Of a stretch of 64,000 nucleotides of DNA, positions 48,409-54,930 are shown piece by piece. A program made the position numbers and the translations under genes. The DNA lies in the NCBI GenBank assembly GCA_964354155.1, contig CAYGYG010000013.1, positions 16,453 through 80,452 of the forward strand, written 5' to 3'. Every line of letters begins with the position of its first letter. Within the stretch, counting starts at the first letter, position 1. The DNA is from CAYGYG01 sp964354155 (GTDB taxonomy: Bacteria > Hydrothermota > Tepidihabitantia > SM23-42 > CAYGYG01). Below the pieces are notes generated by a model. The model was not told where the DNA came from. It saw only the letters and a program-made list of their open reading frames with translations, and did not search any database.

Positions 48409-48434
48409 TTCTCGGATTATCGATAAAGCGAGAA
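48409..48434. promoter_or_regulatory. ArsR operator 1b (26-bp imperfect palindrome)
   Basis: TTCTC...TTATCGATAA...GAGAA, 26 bp, sharing with operator 1a the TTCTC/GAGAA arms and the central TTATCGATAA. It lies between the regulator and the radical SAM gene (ATG 48476). Confidence 0.75.
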
Positions 48435-48475
48435 CAGTGGGTCGATGAGCAGTCTAGGTTGGAGGGTTGCATCGC

Positions 48476-49474
48476 ATGGAATGTGCAGTAATAACGACCT
48501 ACAGATGTAATGCCCGGTGCCAGATGTGCCGGAGCTGGGAGAATCCTACGCGGATTGAGGATGAATTCCGGCCGGAGATTCTGAAGAAGATTCCCCCTGG
48601 CATGGTCCGATTGAACGTCACCGGTGGTGAGCCGACCATTCGTAAAGACATAATGGATGTATTGGAGATACTGAAAACGAAGGCGCAGAAATTGGAGCTC
48701 AGCACCAATGGGTATTTCACCGACCGGTTGGTTGACATAGGGAAGAGGTTTCCCGAAATAAGGATAAGGATCAGTACCGAGGGTTTGCCGAGGACAAACG
48801 ACGAGCTCCGTGGTTTGAAGCACGGTTTTGACCGGGCGCTGAAGGGCATTCTTGAACTGAAATCGCTTGGTTTGAAGGACATCGGTTTTGCGATTGTAAT
48901 CTCCGACAAGAATATCGATGACTTGATCAACCTGTACCGGCTATGTTCTGAGCTGAATATCGAGTTTTCGCAGTGCACACTCCACAATTCCTTCTATTTC
49001 TTCAAAGATGATAACAAGATAGAGAATCCTGATATCATCGATGGAAAGATGCGAGAGTTCATACGGGCTCTGCTGGAATCGAAACGCAGGAATACGAAAC
49101 TGCGAATCAAAGACTGGTTCAGAGCCTACATTAACGCCGGTTTGCTCAGATATATACAGGGAAAGGATAGGACGATCCCGTGCTATGCCGGCACCGAGTC
49201 CTTTTTCGTGGATCCACATGGAAGGGTTCTGGCCTGCAACGGCTCGGCTGAACCGTGGGTCATGGGTGACTTGAAAACGCAAGCATTCGACGAAATCTGG
49301 CACAGCGTACAGGCCGACAAGGCACGAGAGCTGGTCAGGAATTGCCAAAGAAACTGCTGGATGACCGGCTCTTCGGTTCCGGCCATGCGCAAGAACATCT
49401 GGAAACCTCTCTGGTGGGTAGCGAAGAACAAAATCAACCTTTGTCTCAAGGGGAGCATGAATGGCGAGATTTAA
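48476..49474 (+). CDS. Radical SAM protein
   Basis: A 332-residue radical SAM enzyme. The [4Fe-4S] motif is C11-NAR-C15-QM-C18, followed by a GGEP motif (NVTGGEPTIRKD, about 60). Later cysteines (IPCYAG, LACNGS and RNCQRNC, the last near 296-300) could bind an additional cluster, SPASM-like. Within a glycan locus such proteins often modify sugars or peptides; the substrate is unknown. ATG 48476 has GGAGGG at 48461-48466; a TTG at 48467 is rejected. It overlaps the next glycosyltransferase by 14 nt. Likely controlled by the palindrome upstream. Confidence 0.9.
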   Translation: MECAVITTYRCNARCQMCRSWENPTRIEDEFRPEILKKIPPGMVRLNVTGGEPTIRKDIMDVLEILKTKAQKLELSTNGYFTDRLVDIGKRFPEIRIRISTEGLPRTNDELRGLKHGFDRALKGILELKSLGLKDIGFAIVISDKNIDDLINLYRLCSELNIEFSQCTLHNSFYFFKDDNKIENPDIIDGKMREFIRALLESKRRNTKLRIKDWFRAYINAGLLRYIQGKDRTIPCYAGTESFFVDPHGRVLACNGSAEPWVMGDLKTQAFDEIWHSVQADKARELVRNCQRNCWMTGSSVPAMRKNIWKPLWWVAKNKINLCLKGSMNGEI

Positions 49475-50609
49475 GATCGCGTTCGTGGGCCAGAAGGGTA
49501 TTCCCGCTTCATACGGGGGCGTTGAGAAGCATGTTGAGGAGCTGGGTCGCCGGCTCGCCAGTGGCGGGCATTCGATCGCTGCGTACAGCCGTGGGACCTA
49601 TAATTCCTTCAGTGGTTATCACCAGGGGATCAGGGTGATTAATCTGCCTGCGGTTTCCGAAAAACATGCCGAAATGATCTCGCATACCGTACTTTCGTGC
49701 CTCGATCTGCTCGACCGAGACATCGATGTTGTCCATATGCACAGTGTGGACCCGGCGGTGGCGTCATTCATCCCGAGGATCAAGACAAAGGTGTTGGTTA
49801 CGTCACACGGCCAAGCGTACCGACGAGAGAAGTGGGGACCGATTGCGAAGTCGCTCTCCCGCCTTGCCGAAAGATTGTTTGCCAAGATCCCTGACGCGCG
49901 GATTGCGGTGTCGAAGACTTTGAAAGATTACTACGAGACCAAGTACGGGTGCAAGGTGCATTATATACCGAATGGAGTAGAGCTTCCGCAATGCGGAAGA
50001 TATCAAGAAGCAAAAATAAAAATGCAAAGATGTGGAAATGATGGTGAGGAAATGGAATTGCACAAGGATGAGTACATTGCGTACGTGGGCAGGATTTTGC
50101 CGACCAAAGGGGTGGATACGTTGCTGGATGCCTGGAAGATGCTGAATGGCTCAAAGTGGACCTCATTTGACAAGAAGCTTGCGATTGTCGGTGGCAGTTC
50201 GTATACCGACAAGTACGTCGAGGATTTGAAGCGGCGAGCCGACGGTTCAGTTGTATGGACCGGGTACCGGTACGGCGACGAGCTGGCTCAGCTCTTCGCC
50301 AATGCCTATTGCGTGGTCGTTCCATCAGAAATCGAAGGTCTGGCTATCACGCTTCTTGAGGCCATGAGTTATGCGAAATGTGTTGTATATTCCGATATCC
50401 CGGAAAACGCTGAGGCGGCGGAAGGGGTGGGTATTGCTTTTCGCAACAAAGATGCCGTAGACCTGGCCGAAAAGATCAAGTTCGCGTTCAAGAACCGCCG
50501 GATGTGTCGGGAACTGGGGGAGAAGGCCAGGGAGCGGGTGGCCCGGGACTACAATTGGGACGATATCGTTGCCAAGACCGAAGAGGTGTATGAATCATTA
50601 TTCCGTTGA
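49461..50609 (+). CDS. Glycosyltransferase family 4 protein
   Basis: A 382-residue GT-B enzyme starting FVGQKGIPASYGGVEKHVEEL, as in rhamnosyl- and fucosyl-type transferases. HMHSVDPAVAS, then IPNGVELP near 173; the donor site is PSEIEGLAITLLEAMSYAKCVVYSDIPENAEA near 292-323. Between NGVELP and YIAYVGRILPTKGVD lies an unusual stretch (about 180-205) rich in Lys, Gln and Met whose DNA contains a CTTCCGC-AAT-GCGGAAG hairpin (about 49980-49996) and A-rich words, so it may be an inserted spacer repeat. Fragments of its C-terminus recur at 52.70 and 53.92 kb. It is followed after 13 nt by a DUF354 gene. Confidence 0.9.
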   Translation: MARFKIAFVGQKGIPASYGGVEKHVEELGRRLASGGHSIAAYSRGTYNSFSGYHQGIRVINLPAVSEKHAEMISHTVLSCLDLLDRDIDVVHMHSVDPAVASFIPRIKTKVLVTSHGQAYRREKWGPIAKSLSRLAERLFAKIPDARIAVSKTLKDYYETKYGCKVHYIPNGVELPQCGRYQEAKIKMQRCGNDGEEMELHKDEYIAYVGRILPTKGVDTLLDAWKMLNGSKWTSFDKKLAIVGGSSYTDKYVEDLKRRADGSVVWTGYRYGDELAQLFANAYCVVVPSEIEGLAITLLEAMSYAKCVVYSDIPENAEAAEGVGIAFRNKDAVDLAEKIKFAFKNRRMCRELGEKARERVARDYNWDDIVAKTEEVYESLFR

Positions 50610-50622
50610 GGCGTAGCCAAAA

Positions 50623-51645
50623 ATGAGAATTTGGATCGACATTGACCGGACGTGCGGCATCTCCTTCCTCAAGCCGATAATCGAGCGGCTTAAGAGCGAA
50701 GGGCATGAGGTGGCGGTGACGGCGCGGGATTTTGCCCAGACTTGTGAAATGTTAGATATGCATGGCATTCCGTTTATGGTAATTGGGAAGCATGCGGGGA
50801 GGAATGTTGTTAAGAAAGTTATGAGTAATTTGGCAAGGATGAGAAAACTTTACTGGTTCGGTTTAAAGAATAAGCCGGATGTTTCGATAAGCCACGGCTC
50901 AAGGGCTCTGGCACCGGCATCCTGGCTTTTAGGCATTCCCAATATAGTGACATTTGATTATGAATATATTTACAAGACGCCATTCTTTATGTTTTCCAAA
51001 AAGATTGCAATTCCAGAGTGCATTCCAGAGGAAGTTCTGAGGGAAGAAGGTTTTCCAATGGACCGGGTTGTTCGATATCCGGGGATAAAGGAAGAGGTTT
51101 CGTTATATGGCTTCAGTCCGAATGGAAATATACCGCTGGGAATGGGAGGCGGGGAAGGGGTAACTGCTTTGTTCAGGTCGCCGGCGACAATGGCGCATTA
51201 TCATAATGAAAGGACCGATGTTCTTTTTAAGGCGACACTCGCACATCTGGTTAGGAACAATGTCCGGGTCTTTTTATCGCTGCGCAGTGAAAAGCAGAGA
51301 GAGTCAATACCGCAAAGTAAGGATATAATTATTTTGGATAAGGCCTATGACGGGCCGAGCATGATCTACCACTGCGACTTGGTGGTTGGAGGCGGAGGAT
51401 CGATGAATCGTGAGGCGGCTTTGCTCGGGACCCCGTGTTACAGCATCTTTGCCTCAGCCAAGGGTGCGGTGGATAAGATGTTGGAAAGAGAAGGGAAATT
51501 AGTCTTTATAAATTCCATTGAGGATGTTAACAAGATTACGATCATGAAGAAGAAACGAAGTCCGGTCAATCTCAACAATCCATCTCTGGTCAACTTTTTC
51601 ATAAACCTTATCGAATCTGAAGGCGAGAATCCATATATTTCATGA
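50623..51645 (+). CDS. DUF354 glycosyltransferase-like protein, copy 1
   Basis: A 340-residue DUF354 protein (GT-B fold, related to MurG/UDP-GlcNAc 2-epimerase-type transferases): MRIWIDIDRTCGISFLKPIIERLKSEGHEV, SISHGSRALAPASWLLGIP, then VVGGGGSMNREAALLGTPCYSIFA near 260-285. The SPATMAHYHNE segment is a conserved part of the active-site region. It probably transfers a sugar in the same pathway as the preceding GT4 enzyme. Its paralogue is at 56320; a C-terminal fragment is at 52865. The coding sequence is AT-richer than the genes before it. Confidence 0.85.
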   Translation: MRIWIDIDRTCGISFLKPIIERLKSEGHEVAVTARDFAQTCEMLDMHGIPFMVIGKHAGRNVVKKVMSNLARMRKLYWFGLKNKPDVSISHGSRALAPASWLLGIPNIVTFDYEYIYKTPFFMFSKKIAIPECIPEEVLREEGFPMDRVVRYPGIKEEVSLYGFSPNGNIPLGMGGGEGVTALFRSPATMAHYHNERTDVLFKATLAHLVRNNVRVFLSLRSEKQRESIPQSKDIIILDKAYDGPSMIYHCDLVVGGGGSMNREAALLGTPCYSIFASAKGAVDKMLEREGKLVFINSIEDVNKITIMKKKRSPVNLNNPSLVNFFINLIESEGENPYIS

Positions 51646-51670
51646 AATATGGAACTGTCAGATAAAAAGG

Positions 51671-51698
51671 TTGACAGCGTTAGGACACAGGGTATAAT
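51671..51698 (+). promoter_or_regulatory. Consensus promoter of VapBC-like pair 1
   Basis: TTGACA at 51671-51676, 16-nt spacer, TATAAT at 51693-51698. AAGGAGG at 51705-51711 and ATG at 51716 follow. Confidence 0.85.
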
Positions 51699-51715
51699 GC
51701 AATTAAGGAGGTTCG

Positions 51716-51949
51716 ATGTATGCAATCAAAGGTGTCTATGACGGCAAAAAAATCAGGCCGTTAGAACCGATCGTTGACGTTAGCAAGAACACTGAAGTAA
51801 TAATAACTTTTTTGGATGGAGTCAAGGGTCATGGACATAAAGATGGGGTCCTTAAACTTGCGGGTATCTGGAAAGGAAGAAGCAGTACATTTGTTAATCT
51901 ATTGAAAGAAATAGTAAAAGAAAGGCAACGTTTCGGACGGCGAATTTAG
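51716..51949 (+). CDS. VapB-type antitoxin (AF2212/DUF104-like)
   Basis: A 77-residue protein: MYAIKGVYDGKKIRPLEPIVDVSKNTEVIITFL is the small beta barrel of AF2212-type antitoxins, followed by a helical tail (LLKEIVKERQRFGRRI). It is 3 nt upstream of a PIN toxin. Strong ribosome binding site and consensus promoter. AT-rich relative to the polysaccharide genes. Confidence 0.8.
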   Translation: MYAIKGVYDGKKIRPLEPIVDVSKNTEVIITFLDGVKGHGHKDGVLKLAGIWKGRSSTFVNLLKEIVKERQRFGRRI

Positions 51950-51952
51950 TAC

Positions 51953-52351
51953 ATGATATATTGTTTGGATACGGATGTCCTAATTGAATTATTTCGGGGT
52001 AATACCCACATTACAAATAGAATTAAAATTCTAAAAGAAAATGACCGAGTTGCGACAACATGGTTTTCGGTTTTTGAGTTCTTTAAAGGAATTTACTTAA
52101 GTAAACAATATGAAGACATTAAGTTTTTAGAAGCGATATGTAGTAGGTTTGAAGTGTATGGTGAGTCTTTTGAGTCAAGTCGCTTGGGTGGAGAAATTTA
52201 TGCCCATTTGCGAGATAAAGGGCAGATTGTCAACGATGCTGATATATTAATTGCCAGCACTGCATTGGCGAATGACTGTATTTTAGTCACAGGTAATATT
52301 GATCATTTTAAAAGAATCCCACATTTGAAAATTGAAAATTGGCTAAAATAG
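51953..52351 (+). CDS. VapC-type PIN-domain toxin
   Basis: A 132-residue PIN ribonuclease. Acidic metal-binding residues: D6 in CLDTDVLIELFRG, E43 in SVFEFFKGI, D93 in NDADILIASTA, and a later Asp (GNIDHFKRIPHL). It should cleave a structured RNA such as a tRNA when free. It starts 3 nt after its antitoxin. The pair lies inside the polysaccharide locus, just after an intact GT/DUF354 module. Confidence 0.92.
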   Translation: MIYCLDTDVLIELFRGNTHITNRIKILKENDRVATTWFSVFEFFKGIYLSKQYEDIKFLEAICSRFEVYGESFESSRLGGEIYAHLRDKGQIVNDADILIASTALANDCILVTGNIDHFKRIPHLKIENWLK

Positions 52352-52700
52352 CTATAATTAAATAGTCGATACAAAATCCAAAGCTGTGTATTCCTGTGGC
52401 GATGAGTTATTTACCCCGTTAGAGAACATGGTGACCCCACATCCGAGATGATGAATTCAGTACTTGTAAGTTTAAAGATGTCTCAACCAGCGCAGAATCA
52501 CCGGGGGCTCTAAGGGGGTGCAAAGTGCGTGAGAGCTCTAAAAGTAATTTTTCGCTCTCTCTGATATTCCCGAAAACGCCGATAATCCCCCTTCACTTCC
52601 CCCTTTTCCAAAGGGGGACAGAGGGGGATTACGAAGAGGAAGAGCGGGGGATTGAGAGGCGGCGGACTCGCAATGACAATTACTGAGTTATTTCACGGGG
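52352..52700. repeat. Spacer with nested palindrome
   Basis: No gene. A decayed CCCCGTTAGA half-element is at about 52424. A nested hairpin occupies 52584-52630: outer arms AATCCCCCT/AGGGGGATT and inner arms CCCCCTTT/AAAGGGGG. This type is common in spacers of many uncultured bacteria. Confidence 0.7.
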
Positions 52701-52783
52701 CAAGGGAGCGGGTGGCCCGCGACTACAATTGGGACGACATTGTCTCCAAAACCGAATCCGTCTATGAGTCTCTCTTCGGATGA
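52701..52783 (+). pseudogene. C-terminal fragment of a glycosyltransferase, copy 2
   Basis: Encodes ARERVARDYNWDDIVSKTESVYESLFG and a stop, nearly identical to the last 27 residues of the enzyme at 49461. Everything upstream is missing. It is followed by a split operator and a DUF354 fragment, in the same order as the intact GT/DUF354 pair. Confidence 0.85.
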
Positions 52784-52791
52784 GGATACCT

Positions 52792-52855
52792 TTCTCACTT
52801 TTTCGCCTGCCCCGTTAAATCGTCTATTAGTATTTAATCGGGGAAAAAGTGAGAA
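52792..52855. promoter_or_regulatory. ArsR-type palindrome split by a hairpin repeat
   Basis: Left half TTCTCACTTTTTCG (52792-52805) and right half AAAAAGTGAGAA (52844-52855) match operators 2a and 2b, but 38 nt are inserted at the centre: CCTG plus a hairpin with arms CCCCGTTAAAT and ATTTAATCGGGG (52810-52843), a relative of the CCCCGTTAGACT family. The site is probably no longer bound normally. Confidence 0.8.
52810..52843. repeat. CCCCGTTAAAT hairpin inserted in an operator
   Basis: 34-nt hairpin of the CCCC...GGGG family, with A/T-rich inner stem. It is preceded by CCTG, the same text that precedes several of the 28-nt copies (GCCTG before 12430, 18392 and 29368), so CCTG may be part of the mobile unit. 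Confidence 0.8.
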
Positions 52856-52864
52856 AGAGGGTCG

Positions 52865-53119
52865 ATGAACCGCGAAGTGGTGCTCCTCGGTACGCCGTGT
52901 TACAGCATCTTTGCCTCAGCCAAGGGTGCGGTGGATAAGATGTTGGAAAGAGAAGGGAAATTAGTCTTTATAAATTCTATCGATGATATAAGCAAAATTA
53001 GAATCGAAAAGAAACAAATAAAGGACGTAAAATTAGAAAATCACGCGTTATTAGATTTCTTTGTTGATTTAACTGAATCTCAGCGCACAGACTTATCGTC
53101 GAGCTTGACTTCTATATAA
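52865..53119 (+). pseudogene. C-terminal fragment of DUF354 protein, copy 2
   Basis: 84 codons starting MNREVVLLGTPCYSIFASAKG, equivalent to the last quarter of the protein at 50623 (MNREAALLGTPCYSIFASAKG), but with a different end. The N-terminal three quarters, including the active-site region, are absent. The ATG is an internal Met of the intact gene. Probably non-functional; together with the GT fragment it marks a decayed copy of the module. Confidence 0.85.
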
Positions 53120-53132
53120 TTCGGCTTATGAT
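53105..53132 (+). promoter_or_regulatory. Promoter of VapBC-like pair 2
   Basis: TTGACT at 53105-53110, 16-nt spacer, TATGAT at 53127-53132; AAGGAGG at about 53181 and ATG at 53191 follow. It overlaps the end of the DUF354 fragment. Confidence 0.6.
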
Positions 53133-53190
53133 AATGATGAGTATATAATATGAGTTTGTTCTGTAATTGTCCACAGGTACTCAAGGAGGC

Positions 53191-53403
53191 ATGATGACCA
53201 GTACAGACATTATGAATTCAGTAAAGAAGATGAAAGTTGAAGATCAAATTGAAATTTTAGAGAACATTATTTCTTTGTTAAAAAGACGGATTACAAAAAA
53301 GGCAAGACACAGTATTCTTGAGTTGAAAGGCTTAGGTAAGGAAATCTGGCAAGAGGTTAATGTCGAAAAATATGTCGAGAAAGAGAGAAAGTCTTGGATA
53401 TAA
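53191..53403 (+). CDS. Small antitoxin-like protein
   Basis: A 70-residue helical protein: MMTSTDIMNSVKKMKVEDQIEILENIISLLKRR, ending EIWQEVNVEKYVEKERKSWI. The C-terminal VEKYV-x-x-ER-x-SW is typical of antitoxins paired with PIN toxins (a RHH-less, DUF2281-like type). It overlaps the PIN gene by 10 nt. AAGGAGG supports the start; ATG 53194 is equally possible. Confidence 0.8.
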   Translation: MMTSTDIMNSVKKMKVEDQIEILENIISLLKRRITKKARHSILELKGLGKEIWQEVNVEKYVEKERKSWI

Positions 53404-53840
53404 CCTCTAAGATAGCAAGTACGACAGTCTGTTTAGATACGATACCGATAATCTACTTCATCGAAGAGAACAAGAGGTATTTCAAGATTGTGGAACAAAT
53501 CTTTCGGAGTGTCGCCGGAGGCAAGACTTCAGCGGTTATTTCGACCGTAACACTGTTGGAAGTTTTGGTGCTTCCCTATCGCCTTAATAACAAGAAGTTG
53601 GCTGAGTCGTACAAAAACATCATGCTCAATTCACCGGGGATAACCGTGGTCCCTGTATCAAGTTTTATTGCTGAGAATGCCGCTCAATTACGGGCCAAAT
53701 ACTCAATTAACGCACCCGATGCAATACAGATTGCAACAACGTTGCACAGTGGTGCCGCGTTTTTTATCACGAATGACCTGCGATTAAAGAAAGTAGTCGA
53801 GACAAGAGTGATGATTTTAGATGATTATATAAGCAAATAG
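53394..53840 (+). CDS. PIN-domain toxin
   Basis: A 148-residue PIN ribonuclease starting at TTG 53394. Acidic residues: D15 in VCLDTIPIIYFIEEN, E56 in STVTLLEVLVLPY, D105 in INAPDAIQIATTL and D123 in FITNDLRLKKV. It probably acts as an RNase toxin. It overlaps its antitoxin by 10 nt. The second VapBC-like unit within 2 kb, but the two PIN proteins belong to different subgroups. Confidence 0.9.
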   Translation: MDITSKIASTTVCLDTIPIIYFIEENKRYFKIVEQIFRSVAGGKTSAVISTVTLLEVLVLPYRLNNKKLAESYKNIMLNSPGITVVPVSSFIAENAAQLRAKYSINAPDAIQIATTLHSGAAFFITNDLRLKKVVETRVMILDDYISK

Positions 53841-53919
53841 ATATCCAGGTAGTTTCCAAGAGAATCATGTCAGAAATTAGTGACATAGAAGTAATTTGAA
53901 CAAAGAAGAAAATCTTTCC

Positions 53920-54128
53920 CCTTGATGACGCTGAAAACCCGAAGATGTGGAATTCCGCCTCACAATAAGGATGCTTCAGGCCTTGCGGGAAACATCGAAT
54001 TTGCTGTAGACAAACCTCGGATGTGTCGGGAACTGGGGGAGAAGGCCAGGGAGCGGGTGGCCCGCGACTACAATTGGGACGACATTGTCTCCAAAACTGA
54101 ATCCGTGTATGAATCCCTCTTCAAATGA
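53920..54128 (+). pseudogene. C-terminal fragment of a glycosyltransferase, copy 3
   Basis: Encodes GIPPHNKDASGLAGNIEF, MCRELGEKARERVARDY, NWDDIVSKTESVYESLFK and a stop, equivalent to the last 60 or so residues of the enzyme at 49461 (GIAFRNKDAVDLAEKIKF). The nucleotide sequence from about 54018 on is closest to copy 2. The N-terminal 320 residues are missing. A nucleotidyltransferase gene follows where DUF354 would be expected. Confidence 0.85.
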
Positions 54129-54175
54129 CCAAATGTCTTGACGGGCGTTGGTTATTGACTATATTGTGATAAAAT

Positions 54176-54514
54176 ATGGGCATAATCAAACAGGACTTGA
54201 GACGATCCGGTCATAGCAACCGGAGGATTGTGAAGAGTGCGCTACAAGAAGCAATGGAGCTGGCGCACATTCTGGTCAAGAAGTTCGGTGCCAGGGCGGT
54301 TGTTCTCTACGGAAGTCTGGCGCAAGGTCGGTATTTTGACCAGACTTCGGATATCGATTTGGCGGTAAAAGGGATGGGTGATAGTTACTTCAGGGGCTAT
54401 GGATATTGCATTAGATTAAGCAAATTCAAGCTGGATGTGCGGGTGTATGACGATATGCCCAGATCGATGAAGTCGAGAATCGATAAAGAGGGCAGGCTCC
54501 TATATGGACGTTGA
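54176..54514 (+). CDS. MNT-type nucleotidyltransferase
   Basis: A 112-residue minimal nucleotidyltransferase: VVLYGSLAQGRYFDQTSDIDLAV (about 43-65) has the GSx10DxD motif; LDVRVYDDMP follows with the third Asp. Normally paired with HEPN proteins as an antitoxin, but only a 56-codon frame follows here. A TTGACG (54138) and TATTGT (54162) promoter with an 18-nt spacer would start transcription very near the ATG, so the mRNA may be leaderless; no Shine-Dalgarno sequence is seen. Confidence 0.85.
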   Translation: MGIIKQDLRRSGHSNRRIVKSALQEAMELAHILVKKFGARAVVLYGSLAQGRYFDQTSDIDLAVKGMGDSYFRGYGYCIRLSKFKLDVRVYDDMPRSMKSRIDKEGRLLYGR

Positions 54515-54674
54515 AGAGATTGATCGTAAAGAAATCATAAGTCTGGTCGAGGGTCCTATGGGGTCAAATGTCTACTTTGAACACAACAATGTCATAGCGT
54601 CAGAGAAAGCGTCATTGCGTCTTAGCGTCACAGAAGACATCGTCATCGGGTCAGAAAAAGAAAAGATGTCATAG
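54504..54674 (+). pseudogene. Possible truncated HEPN-type partner
   Basis: A 56-codon frame overlapping the MNT gene by 11 nt: MDVEEIDRKEIISLVEG, then residues encoded by spacer-repeat words (GTCATAGCGTCAGAGAAAGC and similar) to a TAG. The start position and overlap are those of a HEPN partner gene, but the sequence turns into repeat text after about 30 codons. Most likely the remnant of a partner gene overwritten by spacer; it could also be meaningless. Confidence 0.45.
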
Positions 54675-54790
54675 CGTCAAAACGTCAACCCGCCCCGTTA
54701 GACGGGAAGTCTAAACGGGGTAATCGATGCCGAAGGCAAGAGTATCCGTCTGCATCGGCTCTCATCCGTGTGCATCGAGCTCCATAGAGG
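54580..54790. repeat. Word-repeat spacer, inverse of 30.58-30.65 kb
   Basis: GTCATAGCGTCAGAGAAAGC, GTCATTGCGTC and a run of AAAAAGAAAAG are the reverse complement of the text before four-helix-bundle copy 4 (GACGCAATGACCC, TTTTTCTTTTTCTGACC). It also contains hairpin copy 7 (54693-54720), GCCGAAGGC and CATCCGTCTGCATCGGCTC words. No four-helix-bundle gene remains here. Confidence 0.7.
54693..54720. repeat. 28-nt CCCCGTTAGACT hairpin repeat, copy 7
   Basis: Same length and arms as copy 1 with one base change (GACG instead of GACT), followed by TAATCGAT and a GCC-GAA-GGC hairpin. Again the first hairpin is conserved and the second one differs. Confidence 0.85.
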
Positions 54791-54819
54791 CAAAGCCAAA
54801 AATGAAAATCTGGACGAAC
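54786..54819 (+). pseudogene. 5' remnant of a DUF354 gene
   Basis: AGCCAAAAATGAAAATCTGGA matches the leader and first codons of the DUF354 gene at 50623 (AGCCAAAAATGAGAATTTGGA), then the similarity stops. It marks the start of a third DUF354 copy that has been lost, between a GT fragment and the ATPase. Confidence 0.65.
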
Positions 54820-54896
54820 TACCATTAATAACTTCTGATATTTCAAATGTTCTCTGTGACTATTGATTAGACATCCGGAAAATGATAGATTTGTGC

Positions 54897-54924
54897 TTGA
54901 CAGGTTGAAAATAGTGGATAAAAT
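54897..54924 (+). promoter_or_regulatory. Promoter of the second ATPase, leaderless geometry
   Basis: TTGACA at 54897-54902, 16-nt spacer, TAAAAT at 54919-54924, then 6 nt to ATG 54931. No Shine-Dalgarno sequence is visible. Same spacing as the promoters of hicB (18487) and the retropepsin pair (28673). Confidence 0.75.
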
Positions 54925-54930
54925 GTGCTT

